Assembly: GCF_019510245.1 (NCBI RefSeq)
Contig: NZ_JAEKKT010000132.1
Span: 19,483 to 83,482, forward strand
Origin: Streptomyces sp.
Lineage (GTDB): Bacteria; Actinomycetota; Actinomycetes; Streptomycetales; Streptomycetaceae
Length of the DNA: 64,000 nucleotides
Direction: 5' to 3'
A program made the position numbers and the translations under genes. Positions 36,842 through 44,448 of this stretch are shown here, piece after piece; the stretch's first letter is position 1; every line of letters starts with the position of its first letter. The notes under the pieces were generated by a model that did no database searches, was not told the origin of the DNA, and saw nothing but the letters and a program-made list of their open reading frames with translations.

Positions 36842-38451
36842 ACGAGGCCCTGCCCGACGTCCCAGAAGTCCGCGTGGTCGGCCTTCCACAGCTCACGTCG
36901 GGCTTCGACCTTGTCGAAAGACTTGATCTGCCCATGCACCTCAAGGTGCACGGGCCGCTCGAACCCCTGGGCGGGGAGCAGCTCGCGCAGCTCTCCGAAC
37001 GCATCAACCTGAAGGGCCGCGGCGGCGCGGGCTTCCCCTTCCACAAGAAGCTGCGCTCGGTCGCCGAGGCCGCGATCAAGCGCGGGGTACGGCCGGTCGT
37101 CGTCGTCAACGGCAGTGAGGACGAGCCGGCCTGCCGCAAGGACACGGTTCTGATCAACCGTGCCCCGCATCTGATCCTGGACGGCGCGCTGCTGTGCGCC
37201 GAGGCGCTGGGTGCCCGCACGCTCGTGGTGGGGGTGACCCGGGAGTCCACGCAGCGCTCGATGGAGCAGGCGCTCGCCGAGCGCGGGCTGAGCAACGGCC
37301 GGCGTTCGGCACTGAAGGCGTTCGTCCAGCGCAACCCGGTCCGCATGGTCACCGGCGCCGCCGCCTCGCTGATCCGCTCGATCGACGGTGGCCCGGCGAT
37401 CCCGCCCGGCCGCAAGACCAGTGCCTCGCAGAACGGTGTCGGCGGCGCGCCGACGCTGCTGTCGAACGCGGAGACGTTCGCCCAGCTGGCGATCGCCGCC
37501 CGGATCGGCCCGGAGCGCTACGGCAACACCGGTCTGTACGACGAGCCGGGCACCGTCATGCTGACGGTCTCCGGCGCGGTCGCCCGCCCCATGGTGATCG
37601 AGGTCCCCACGGGTGTGCCGCTGCGCTACGTCCTGCAGCTGGCCGGCGCCCCGCCGGTGCCGCAGGGTGTGCTGACCGGCGGCTACCACGGCAAGTGGAT
37701 CGACGCGGCCACGGTCAACGAGGCGATCGTCTCGCGCAACTCGCTCGACGCCGTGGGCGGTGCGCTGGGCGCCGGCGCCATCCTGCCGATCACGCAGGAG
37801 ACCTGTCCGCTGGGCGAGTCGCTGCGGGTCGCCCAGTGGCTGGCGGAGGAGAGCGCGGGACAGTGCGGTCCCTGCTATCTGGGTCTGCCGGCGGCCGCGC
37901 GCGGCATGGAGGACATCCTCAACGGCGGTGGCCCGGCCGCCCTGGAGGCGCTCAAGCAGGTCGCGAAGAACGTGAAGCGGCGCGGGGCGTGCTCGCACCC
38001 GGACGGCTCCGCGATGTTCCTCGAGTCGACGATCAAGGCGTTCACCGACGACCTCGCCGCGCACGTTCTCGGAAACGGCTGCGGACGGCCCGTGGAGGGC
38101 GTGCTGCCGCTCTTCGAGGACGGCAAGATGCCTTCGGGCATTCCGGGTGGCGGGGAGCCCGAGGACAACGGCGGCGGCAGCCGGCAGAAGATCTACGTCG
38201 ACTGGACGCTGTGCCGGGGCCACGGTCTGTGCGCGGACATCCTCCCGGAGGTCTTCGAGCTGGGCGCGGACGGTTTCCCGACGGTCGCGCAGGCGAAGGT
38301 GCCCCGGTTCGCGGAGGCCAAGGCACTGCGTGCGGTGCGCCGCTGCCCGGCGCTCGCCCTGCGCCTGGAGGAGGACACGCGCTCGCAGGCGCCGGCCAAG
38401 AACCTGCCGGTTCTCTCGCAGGGCCGCGGCCGCCGGGCGCTGGGGCGCTGA
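36838..38451 (+). CDS. NuoF-like flavoprotein fused to a [3Fe-4S]-type ferredoxin
   Basis: 537 residues, GTG start overlapping the upstream stop. The N-terminal 430 residues resemble the complex I 51-kDa subunit: FMN site GRGGAGFPFHK (60-70), NGSEDEPACRKD, the SLBB domain (MLTVSGAVARPMVIEVPTGVPL), and the Fe-S region SAGQCGPCYLG...RGACSHPDG. The first of the four usual cluster Cys is replaced: the family has ESCGxCxPC, here ESAGQCGPC. From about 455 there is an added ferredoxin domain (DWTLCRGHGLCADILPEVFELG...VRRCPALAL) with the Cys spacing of single-cluster P450-type ferredoxins. It probably moves electrons between NAD(P)H and the di-heme membrane partner, direction unknown. Confidence 0.82.
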   Translation: MNEALPDVPEVRVVGLPQLTSGFDLVERLDLPMHLKVHGPLEPLGGEQLAQLSERINLKGRGGAGFPFHKKLRSVAEAAIKRGVRPVVVVNGSEDEPACRKDTVLINRAPHLILDGALLCAEALGARTLVVGVTRESTQRSMEQALAERGLSNGRRSALKAFVQRNPVRMVTGAAASLIRSIDGGPAIPPGRKTSASQNGVGGAPTLLSNAETFAQLAIAARIGPERYGNTGLYDEPGTVMLTVSGAVARPMVIEVPTGVPLRYVLQLAGAPPVPQGVLTGGYHGKWIDAATVNEAIVSRNSLDAVGGALGAGAILPITQETCPLGESLRVAQWLAEESAGQCGPCYLGLPAAARGMEDILNGGGPAALEALKQVAKNVKRRGACSHPDGSAMFLESTIKAFTDDLAAHVLGNGCGRPVEGVLPLFEDGKMPSGIPGGGEPEDNGGGSRQKIYVDWTLCRGHGLCADILPEVFELGADGFPTVAQAKVPRFAEAKALRAVRRCPALALRLEEDTRSQAPAKNLPVLSQGRGRRALGR

Positions 38452-38470
38452 TCGCGTCTCGCGGATACGT

Positions 38471-38503
38471 GGGGCGGGCCACCTGAACAAGGTGGCCCGC
38501 CCC
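38471..38503 (+). terminator. Terminator of the redox operon
   Basis: GGGGCGGGCCACCT-GAACA-AGGTGGCCCGCCCC is a perfect 14-bp stem with a 5-base loop, 20 bases past the NuoF-like stop. Confidence 0.88.
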
Positions 38504-38587
38504 GCGTGTGCGAGAGGAGTCCGCGTGCGGGGTTCCCACGGGCGAGGTTTCCGCGGGTTTTGGGGGCAGCGCCGACCGGAACAACGC

Positions 38588-38623
38588 CGAAGGCGGACCA
38601 TCCGTTCGGATGGTCCGCCTTCG
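38588..38623 (-). terminator. Terminator of the first tRNA-Ala gene
   Basis: CGAAGGCGGACCATCC-GTTC-GGATGGTCCGCCTTCG is a perfect 16-bp stem with a 4-base loop, 8 bases past the tRNA 3' end on the minus strand. It may also back up the convergent redox operon terminator. Confidence 0.85.
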
Positions 38624-38630
38624 ACTTCTG

Positions 38631-38703
38631 TGGAGCTAAGGAGAATTGAACTCCTGACCTCCTGCATGCCATGCAGGCGCTCTACCAACTGAGCTATAGC
38701 CCC
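38631..38703 (-). tRNA. tRNA-Ala (anticodon GGC), copy 1
   Basis: The minus strand gives a full cloverleaf: acceptor GGGGCTA/TAGCTCC, D arm GCTC-AGTTGGTAGA-GCGC, anticodon stem CCTGC-loop ATGGCAT-GCAGG with anticodon GGC, T arm AGGAG-TTCAATT-CTCCT and discriminator A. CCA is not encoded. It is identical over all 73 bases to the copy at 43053-43125. The gene-free stretch 38452-38816 is otherwise only the two terminators and the promoter region of the next gene. Confidence 0.97.
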
Positions 38704-38816
38704 GTGTTTTGGTCCGCCCGGCTTCCCTGGCGGCGACGCCAACATTACACGGTCGAAGGGGTGCACCACCAAATCGTTTCCGTTCTGTACGGATACGGAC
38801 GCTAGTGTCGGGCTTC

Positions 38817-40028
38817 GTGACCGTGATCGCGTTCTCCGAGACCCGGCGCCGGGTGCCGGTGGCCCTGGGGTCGTGTCTCCTGTCGTTCACGGCGTTCTGG
38901 GTGGCCCAGCGGGCCGCGCACGTGTCGATGATCGACCTGATGGTCTACCGGGCGGAGGGGGCGACCGTCCGCGCGGGCGGCGACCTCTACGCGCTGCGGA
39001 CGACGGCGGCTCATCTGCCGTCCACCTACCCGCCGTTCGCGGCGCTGCTGTTCGTCCCGCTGACACTGCTGGACGTCACGGGCATGCGCACACTGGCCAC
39101 GGCCGGGAACCTGCTCCTGCTGCTGGTGTTCGTCGGGCTGTCGATGCGGCTCGTCGGGCACACGCGCGTGGAGCACGTCCTGTGGGTCGCGGCGGCGGCG
39201 GTGTGGTGCGAGCCGGTGTGGACGACCGTGCGCTACGGGCAGGTCAACCTGCTGCTGGCCGTCCTGGTGCTGTGGGATCTGTCACGTCGTCCCGCCGAAC
39301 GCCCGGACCGCTGGGCGGGGGTGGGCGTGGGGCTCGCGGCGGCGGTCAAGCTGACCCCTGCCCTGTTCGCGGTGTTCCTGCTCGCCACCGGCCTGGCCGC
39401 GCGCCTGGCCGGACGGGACGGTGGCCCGTGGCTGCGGCACGCGCGCGGGGCGGCCGCCGTCTTCGCGGGGGCGACCCTGCTGGCGGCGGCCGTCCTCCCG
39501 GGCGACTCGTGGCGGTTCTGGACCGGGATGGTGTTCAGGACAGGACGGGTGGGGCGGGCCGAGGAGACCGCGAATCAGGCCCTGCGCGGCGTTCTGGCGC
39601 GTCTGCTGCACACTCCCGACCCGGGAGCCCTGTGGGCCGCCGCCGCGGCCCTGACGGCCGTCCTGGGGCTCGCGGTGGCGGTGACGGCGGAGTTGCGCGG
39701 CCGGCGGGCCTGGGCGGTGGCCGTCTGCGCGGTGACCGCACTGCTGATCAGCCCGGTGTCCTGGTCGCACCACTGGGTGTGGTGCGTGCCGGTGGTGCTG
39801 CTGCTGTGGACCCGCGGGCACCGGACGGCGGCCGCGGGCGCGCTGCTGGTCTTCTGCTCGTACGCCCCGTGGTGGGTGCCGCACGGGCACGGGCGGCCCG
39901 AACTGCACCAGGGCGTCCCCGCCTTGACCCTGTCGGCGCTCTACACCGTCACCGGGGTGGTGTTCCTGGCGCTCGCCCGGACATCGTTGCCGAAGCCGGG
40001 ACCCGGTCAGGCCGTGACGAACGAATAG
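38817..40028 (+). CDS. GT87-type polyprenol-dependent glycosyltransferase (membrane)
   Basis: About 403 residues from a GTG at 38817; GTG at 38805 is an alternative, and the track's ATG at 38709 falls inside the tRNA promoter region. Nine or more membrane helices. The first extracytoplasmic loop region has DLMVYRAEGATVRAGGDLYAL and STYPPFAALLFVPL, the acidic/Tyr signature of GT87 mannosyltransferases such as PimE, which use polyprenyl-phosphate-mannose. QVNLLLAVLVLWDL and GVGLAAAVKLTPALFAVFLL are typical family helices. Probably adds mannose to a membrane or secreted acceptor; the acceptor is unknown. Its 3' end overlaps the next, convergent gene by 22 bases. Confidence 0.85.
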   Translation: MTVIAFSETRRRVPVALGSCLLSFTAFWVAQRAAHVSMIDLMVYRAEGATVRAGGDLYALRTTAAHLPSTYPPFAALLFVPLTLLDVTGMRTLATAGNLLLLLVFVGLSMRLVGHTRVEHVLWVAAAAVWCEPVWTTVRYGQVNLLLAVLVLWDLSRRPAERPDRWAGVGVGLAAAVKLTPALFAVFLLATGLAARLAGRDGGPWLRHARGAAAVFAGATLLAAAVLPGDSWRFWTGMVFRTGRVGRAEETANQALRGVLARLLHTPDPGALWAAAAALTAVLGLAVAVTAELRGRRAWAVAVCAVTALLISPVSWSHHWVWCVPVVLLLWTRGHRTAAAGALLVFCSYAPWWVPHGHGRPELHQGVPALTLSALYTVTGVVFLALARTSLPKPGPGQAVTNE

Positions 40029-40240
40029 AAGCGCTTGAGCGTGCAGTGTTCCTCGAGGAGCCGGCCGTAGATCGGCTCGCCCTCCAGCTCACGGTAGGTC
40101 TCGATCGGGTCGCCTTTTATGATCAGCGCCCGCGCGCATTCCTCGCACCAGTACTGGTAGTCGGGGTTGAGCGGCTCCATGTCGCGGACGATGGGGGTGC
40201 CGCTCCCACACCAGTCGCACTTCCGCCTGTGTGCACCCAT
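40007..40240 (-). CDS. Zinc-ribbon microprotein, 77 residues
   Basis: MGAHRRKCDWCGSG...YWCEECARAL carries two CxxC pairs (CDWC, CEEC), an arrangement that would bind one zinc. The C-terminal half is a short helix (EHCTLKRFYSFVTA). No DNA-binding or enzymatic domain is evident. It begins 3 bases after the stop of another zinc-ribbon gene and the two are probably co-transcribed and perhaps co-functional. The 3' end overlaps the GT87 gene on the opposite strand. Function unknown. Confidence 0.75.
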   Translation of the reverse strand: MGAHRRKCDWCGSGTPIVRDMEPLNPDYQYWCEECARALIIKGDPIETYRELEGEPIYGRLLEEHCTLKRFYSFVTA

Positions 40241-40243
40241 CGA

Positions 40244-40417
40244 TCAGCTCCAGCTGTGGCCGCAGGCCGTGCACACGTAGGAGATCCCGCCGTTGTCGCC
40301 CAGCACCTGGGCGACATGCGCGGAACCGCAGGAAGGGCAGAGCAGCCGGGTGATCGTGTCCCGTATCAACGCCGCACCGAGGAGGTGGCCGCCCTCCTCA
40401 AGGATGCTCGCAGGCAT
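40244..40417 (-). CDS. Zinc-ribbon microprotein, 57 residues
   Basis: The start is the ATG at 40417 (MPASILEEGGHLLGA) with GGAGGAG seven bases upstream; the track's longer ORF lacks a better start. After an amphipathic N-terminal helix there is a zinc ribbon, LLCPSCGSAHVAQVLG...YVCTACGHSWS, with two CxxC pairs. The ending resembles small zinc-ribbon proteins. It is immediately upstream of the 77-residue zinc-ribbon gene. Function unknown. Confidence 0.8.
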   Translation of the reverse strand: MPASILEEGGHLLGAALIRDTITRLLCPSCGSAHVAQVLGDNGGISYVCTACGHSWS

Positions 40418-40485
40418 CGCTACTCCTCCCGTCGGGCCGCGTCCCCTTCCGGCCGTTTGATTCTGCCACGGCCGGACCAATACGG

Positions 40486-41955
40486 TCAGCGACGCCTCAG
40501 TACCAGTCCGGACACGGCCCCCGCGGCCGCTGTCGCGGCGAGCGCCCATGCGCAGGCTGTCAGCGCCTCCGCAGAGGTATACGCCTGCGGGCCCCCAACT
40601 GACTCAAGCCGGTTCAAGAACAGTGTGCCGAACGCGGCGACGCCGATGAGCTGACCGAGCTGGGTGACGGTCGCGAGCAGTCCGCTGGCGTCCGCGGCGT
40701 CCTCGGGGCGCACGGTTGCGAGCGCGCCGGTGAGCGTGGGACTGAAAGCGAGCGCGAGCCCCGCGCCCACGCCGGCGTACGCCACATAGAGCCGCGCGCC
40801 CCCGTCGCCGCCCCCGTCGAAGGCCAGCCCGACCCCGGCCACGCCCAGCGCCGTGAGCACGAACCCGGCCGGGGGCAGCGCCCGCTGCCAGACCGCCGGC
40901 CACCTGCGCCAGGTGAGGGCGACCGCGCCGAAGACGACGGCGGTCGGCGCGAAGGTGAGACCGGCCCGCTGCGCGCTGTAGCCGAGGCCGCGCTGGACGT
41001 GCAGGGTGAGGGTGAAGAGGAATCCGGCGTTGACGGCCATGACGGCGAGGATCCGCAGGACGGCCAGGCCCATGCCGGGGTGGCGCAGTACCCGGGGTGC
41101 GACGATCGGGGCGCCCCCGCGCCGGGCCAGCCTTGCCTCGTACCCGCAGAACAGCGCGAACAGGAGCACGGCGGCGGCCAGGGACAGCCAGGACCACAGC
41201 GGCCAGTCCTCCTCCTGGCCGAGGACCAGGGGGACGGTCAGCAGCGACACGGCGGCCGCCAGCAGGACCAGGCCGGGCAGGTCCAGGCCGCGTGCCCGCT
41301 CGGGACCGGATCCGGCGCCGGGCGGCAGGACACGTCGGCCGAGGACGAGAAGTACGGCGCCGACGGGCACGTTGACGAGGAAGACCGGCCGCCAGCCGGT
41401 GCCGAACAGGTCGGCGCTGACCAGGACGCCGCCGATGATCTGGCCGGCGGCGGCGCCGACCGCGAGGACCGCGGAGTAGGCGCCGAGTGCCCGTATGCGG
41501 GCCTCGCCGGTGAAGGCGTGCTGGATGATGCTGAGGACCTGCGGGATCATCACCGCCGATCCGGCGCCCTGCACCAGCCGGAACACGATCAGCTCGGTTG
41601 CTCCCTGGGCCAGGCCGCAGGCGAGCGACGCCGTGGTGAACAGGGCGAGGCCGGCGAGGTGGACCCGGCCGTGGCCGAGCCGGTCGCCGAGCCGGGCACC
41701 GGTGATCAGCAGCACCGAGTACGTGATGGCGTAGCCGGCCACGACCAGTTGCAAGTCGGCGCCCGTGGCGTTGAGTTCGGAACCCATGGTGGGGGCCGCG
41801 ACGTTCACGATGAAGACGTCCAGCACGGCCATGAACAGGGCCGCGAGGACGACCACGAGGAGCAGCCGGGGCCGGTTGTCAGTGCCGGGTGTTTCACTTC
41901 TCGCAGGGGTCGGAGCGGCTGCGGGACCTGGTCCCTTCCGGGATGTCGTCGTCAT
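40486..41955 (-). CDS. MFS transporter, DHA2 (14-helix) drug-exporter family
   Basis: 489 residues with about 14 membrane helices. Motif A-like sequence GARLGDRLGHGRVHLAGLALFT and motif C-like sequence AVLAVGAAAGQIIGGVLVSADL are present; VFIVNVAAPTMGSELNAT and GWRPVFLVNVPVGA are characteristic of the EmrB/QacA group. It is probably a proton-driven exporter of small hydrophobic compounds. It is transcribed divergently from an XRE-family regulator 123 bases away, the usual layout for a self-regulated efflux unit. The start is the ATG at 41955. Confidence 0.92.
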   Translation of the reverse strand: MTTTSRKGPGPAAAPTPARSETPGTDNRPRLLLVVVLAALFMAVLDVFIVNVAAPTMGSELNATGADLQLVVAGYAITYSVLLITGARLGDRLGHGRVHLAGLALFTTASLACGLAQGATELIVFRLVQGAGSAVMIPQVLSIIQHAFTGEARIRALGAYSAVLAVGAAAGQIIGGVLVSADLFGTGWRPVFLVNVPVGAVLLVLGRRVLPPGAGSGPERARGLDLPGLVLLAAAVSLLTVPLVLGQEEDWPLWSWLSLAAAVLLFALFCGYEARLARRGGAPIVAPRVLRHPGMGLAVLRILAVMAVNAGFLFTLTLHVQRGLGYSAQRAGLTFAPTAVVFGAVALTWRRWPAVWQRALPPAGFVLTALGVAGVGLAFDGGGDGGARLYVAYAGVGAGLALAFSPTLTGALATVRPEDAADASGLLATVTQLGQLIGVAAFGTLFLNRLESVGGPQAYTSAEALTACAWALAATAAAGAVSGLVLRRR

Positions 41956-42003
41956 GCGACCGAGCGTGGCGGCGGGCCGGTACGGGTGCCGAGAGCCCGC
42001 CGA

Positions 42004-42020
42004 TGCTGGTACTGGCAGCA
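42004..42020. promoter_or_regulatory. Inverted repeat between the MFS and XRE genes, candidate operator
   Basis: TGCTG-GTACTGG-CAGCA in the divergent intergenic region; CTGGCAG recurs just downstream. A plausible binding site for the adjacent XRE regulator. Short arms make this tentative. Confidence 0.35.
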
Positions 42021-42078
42021 CCTGGCAGGGGACGGGGGCTGCGCCCACGACGGAGACGTGACGACGGGGGACGTGACG

Positions 42079-42990
42079 ATGGCGACGACAGCACACCGCC
42101 GCAGGCCCGAGCTGGCTGCGTTCCTGCGCAGCAGGCGGGCCCGGGTGCAGCCCGCGGACGTCGGGATGCCGCCGGGGCTGCGGCGGCGTACGCCCGGGCT
42201 GCGCCGGGAGGAGGTCGCCCAGCTCCCGGGCGTGGGCGTGACCTGGTACACGTGGCTGGAGCAGGGCCGGCCGATCAACGCGTCGGCGCAGGTGCTGGAC
42301 GCGGTGGCGCGGACCCTGATGCTGGACCTGCCGGAGCGGGAGCATCTGTACCGGCTGGCGGAGGTGCCGTTCGCCCCGGTGCCGCAGAGGCTGTCCCGAA
42401 CGGTCGGCGCGGAGGTGCAGGGCATCATCGACGCGCTGGACCCGCTGATGGCGGTGGTGTACACGTCACGCTACGACGTGCTGGCCACCAACGCCGCCTA
42501 CCGGGACCTGTTCCTGGTGCCGGAGACGGTGCGGATCGGTGTGCCGAACGTGCTGTGGACGCTGTTCACGGTCCCGGTGGAGAGCAGCCCGGTGGTGCAC
42601 CTGCAGCGTGAGCTGCCGGTGATGGTGGCGACCCTGCGTTCCTCCTACGGCAGACATGTCGGCGAGCCGGCCTGGGAGGACTTCATACGGGCGCTGTCCC
42701 AGGCCAGTGGGTACTTCGCCCGGTTGTGGGAGAGCGGGGCGGTGGCGCAGCCGGGGCCGCGGGTGAAGACGTTCCGTCATGAGGCGGTGGGCGAGCTGCG
42801 GATGACGTCGCAGTCGCTGTCGATCGACGGGATGCCGGAGGCGCGGATCGTGGTGTACACGCCGGAGGACGAACGGACGCGGGAGCGGGTGGCGTTGCTG
42901 CGGGAGCGCAGGCAGCGGCTGTGGCCGGTGACGGAGGAGGAGGCCACCGAGATCCTCCGGGAGTGGGACACGAGAAATCCCGCCCTCTGA
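42079..42990 (+). CDS. XRE-family regulator with MmyB-like ligand-binding domain
   Basis: 303 residues. An N-terminal Cro/CI-type helix-turn-helix covers about 8-85 (ELAAFLRSRRARVQPADVGM, GLRREEVAQLPGVGVTWYTWLEQGR). The C-terminal domain of the MmyB type (about 105-290) has YTSRYDVLATNAAYRDLF and SLSIDGMPEARIVVYTPED; this domain is thought to bind a lipid or other ligand. It probably represses the divergent MFS exporter. The ATG at 42079 was used; GTG at 42058 is possible. A terminator hairpin overlaps the stop codon. Confidence 0.88.
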   Translation: MATTAHRRRPELAAFLRSRRARVQPADVGMPPGLRRRTPGLRREEVAQLPGVGVTWYTWLEQGRPINASAQVLDAVARTLMLDLPEREHLYRLAEVPFAPVPQRLSRTVGAEVQGIIDALDPLMAVVYTSRYDVLATNAAYRDLFLVPETVRIGVPNVLWTLFTVPVESSPVVHLQRELPVMVATLRSSYGRHVGEPAWEDFIRALSQASGYFARLWESGAVAQPGPRVKTFRHEAVGELRMTSQSLSIDGMPEARIVVYTPEDERTRERVALLRERRQRLWPVTEEEATEILREWDTRNPAL

Positions 42991-43004
42991 AAGAGGACGG
43001 GATT
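42976..43004. terminator. Terminator shared by the XRE gene and tRNA-Ala copy 2
   Basis: AATCCCG-C-CCTCT-GAA-AGAGG-A-CGGGATT, 12 bp with one mismatch. The TGA stop of the XRE gene starts the loop. It lies between convergent transcripts. Confidence 0.7.
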
Positions 43005-43052
43005 CCCATCACCGATCTTTGACAACTCGACAGTGTGTGGAGTGCCGATCTG

Positions 43053-43125
43053 TGGAGCTAAGGAGAATTGAACTCCTGACCTCCTGCATGCCATGCAGGC
43101 GCTCTACCAACTGAGCTATAGCCCC
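43053..43125 (-). tRNA. tRNA-Ala (anticodon GGC), copy 2
   Basis: Identical over 73 bases to the copy at 38631-38703: acceptor GGGGCTA/TAGCTCC, anticodon GGC in loop ATGGCAT, T loop TTCAATT. The copies also share TCTG/TTCTG-type sequence just past the 3' end (ctgtggagcta). No encoded CCA. Confidence 0.97.
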
Positions 43126-43235
43126 TTGCGCTCTTCCCGTCTTTCCGCTCGGCGGGGCGAACAAGAAGAACTTTAGCCTGCGACCTGCCGGAAAGTGAAA
43201 TCCGGGTCCCGGCGGGGCGGGGTGGCCGCCGGATC

Positions 43236-43904
43236 TCAGTCGTCGTCGCCGAGGACTGGCTCCGGGAGGGTGCCGGCGTTGTGCTCCAGGAGCCGCCAGC
43301 CGCGGGCGCCTTCGCCGAGCACGGACCAGCAGCAGTTGGTGAGGCCGCCGAGGCTCTCCCAGTGCCGGGACTCCAGGCCGAGGAGGCGGCCGATGGTGGT
43401 GCGGATGGTGCCGCCGTGGCTGACGACCACGAGGGTGCCGTCCTCGGGGAGCTTCTCGGCGTGCCGGAGCACGACGGGGGCGGCCCGGTCGGCGACCTCG
43501 GTCTCCAGTTCGCCGCCACCGCGGCGGACCGGCTCGCCGCGCTTCCAGGCGGCGTACTCGTCGCCGTGGCGGGCGATGATCTCCTCGTGGGTGAGGCCCT
43601 GCCACACGCCCGCGTAGGTCTCCCGCAGCCCCTCGTCGCGGATCACGTCGAGGGAGGTGAGGGCGGCGAGCTGGGCGGCCGTGTCGGCGGCCCGCCGCAG
43701 GTCGGAGGAGACGATCGCGTCCGGGCCGAGGGAGGCGAGCAGGCGGGCCGCGCGGCGGGCCTGGCCGATGCCGGTCTCGGTGAGCTCGACGTCGGTGGAG
43801 CCCTGGAAGCGGCGCTCCACGTTCCAGGCGGTCTGGCCGTGCCGCCACAGGATGATGCGGCGGCCGCGGCCCCTGCTGTCGGTCACCTCGCCCGTGGCGC
43901 TCAT
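43236..43904 (-). CDS. Histidine phosphatase family protein (phosphoglycerate mutase-like)
   Basis: 222 residues. The phosphohistidine motif is LWRHGQTAWN (RHG), the second His is in VSHGGTIR, and the acidic proton donor is likely Glu in LRETYAGVWQGL. The family includes cofactor-dependent phosphoglycerate mutases and many small-molecule phosphatases; this length and its position after rsfS-nadD favour a phosphatase. The start ATG at 43904 overlaps the rsfS stop by one base (TGATG), so the genes are translationally coupled. Confidence 0.9.
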   Translation of the reverse strand: MSATGEVTDSRGRGRRIILWRHGQTAWNVERRFQGSTDVELTETGIGQARRAARLLASLGPDAIVSSDLRRAADTAAQLAALTSLDVIRDEGLRETYAGVWQGLTHEEIIARHGDEYAAWKRGEPVRRGGGELETEVADRAAPVVLRHAEKLPEDGTLVVVSHGGTIRTTIGRLLGLESRHWESLGGLTNCCWSVLGEGARGWRLLEHNAGTLPEPVLGDDD

Positions 43905-44347
43905 CACCAGTTCCCGCCCGGCTCGCCGGAGTCCTCGGCGGCCTGCAGTCGGGCGTGCTCCGCGGCCTTGCCGCGGGTGGCCTTGGCGTCGGCGGGCAGT
44001 TCGATCTCGGGGCAGTCCTTCCACAGCCGTTCCAGGGCGTAGAAGACGCGCTCCTCGCTGTGCTGGACGTGGACGACGATGTCCACGTAGTCGAGCAGGA
44101 TCCAGCGGGACTCCCGGTCGCCCTCGCGGCGCACCGGCTTGGCGCCGAGTTCTTTCTGGAGGCGTTCCTCGATCTCGTCGACGATCGACTTGACCTGGCG
44201 GTCGTTGGGCGCGGAGGCCAGCAGGAAGGCGTCCGTGATCGACAGGACGTCGCTGACGTCGTAGGCGATGACGTCGTGGGCGAGCTTGTCGGCGGCCGCC
44301 TGGGCGGCGGCGGTGATGAGCTCGAGGGAACGGTCGGTTGCGGTCAC
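43904..44347 (-). CDS. rsfS: Ribosomal silencing factor RsfS
   Basis: 147 residues, GTG start at 44347. RsfS binds L14 on the 50S subunit and blocks subunit joining during nutrient stress. Typical features are AADKLAHDVIAYDVSDVLSITDAFLLASAPNDRQV and the beta strand with WILLDYVDIVVHVQHSEERVFYALERLW. The C-terminal 25 residues are a basic/acidic tail. It lies downstream of nadD and the LytR-like gene and overlaps the phosphatase gene, which suggests a single transcript. Confidence 0.96.
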   Translation of the reverse strand: MTATDRSLELITAAAQAAADKLAHDVIAYDVSDVLSITDAFLLASAPNDRQVKSIVDEIEERLQKELGAKPVRREGDRESRWILLDYVDIVVHVQHSEERVFYALERLWKDCPEIELPADAKATRGKAAEHARLQAAEDSGEPGGNW

Positions 44348-44448
44348 TGCGTGGCTTTCCGTCGGCGGTCGTTTGACCTCAAGGGTCTCACGGACCGCCG
44401 GGCGCACCCCACGTGATTACCGGGTCACGTGGGGTGCGGCCGGCCGTC

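Noticed and set aside
38709-38816. N-terminal extension of the GT87 gene from the track start
   Set aside because: The start would lie at the tRNA-Ala 5' edge and encode a non-hydrophobic, non-family leader; the GTG at 38817 fits better.
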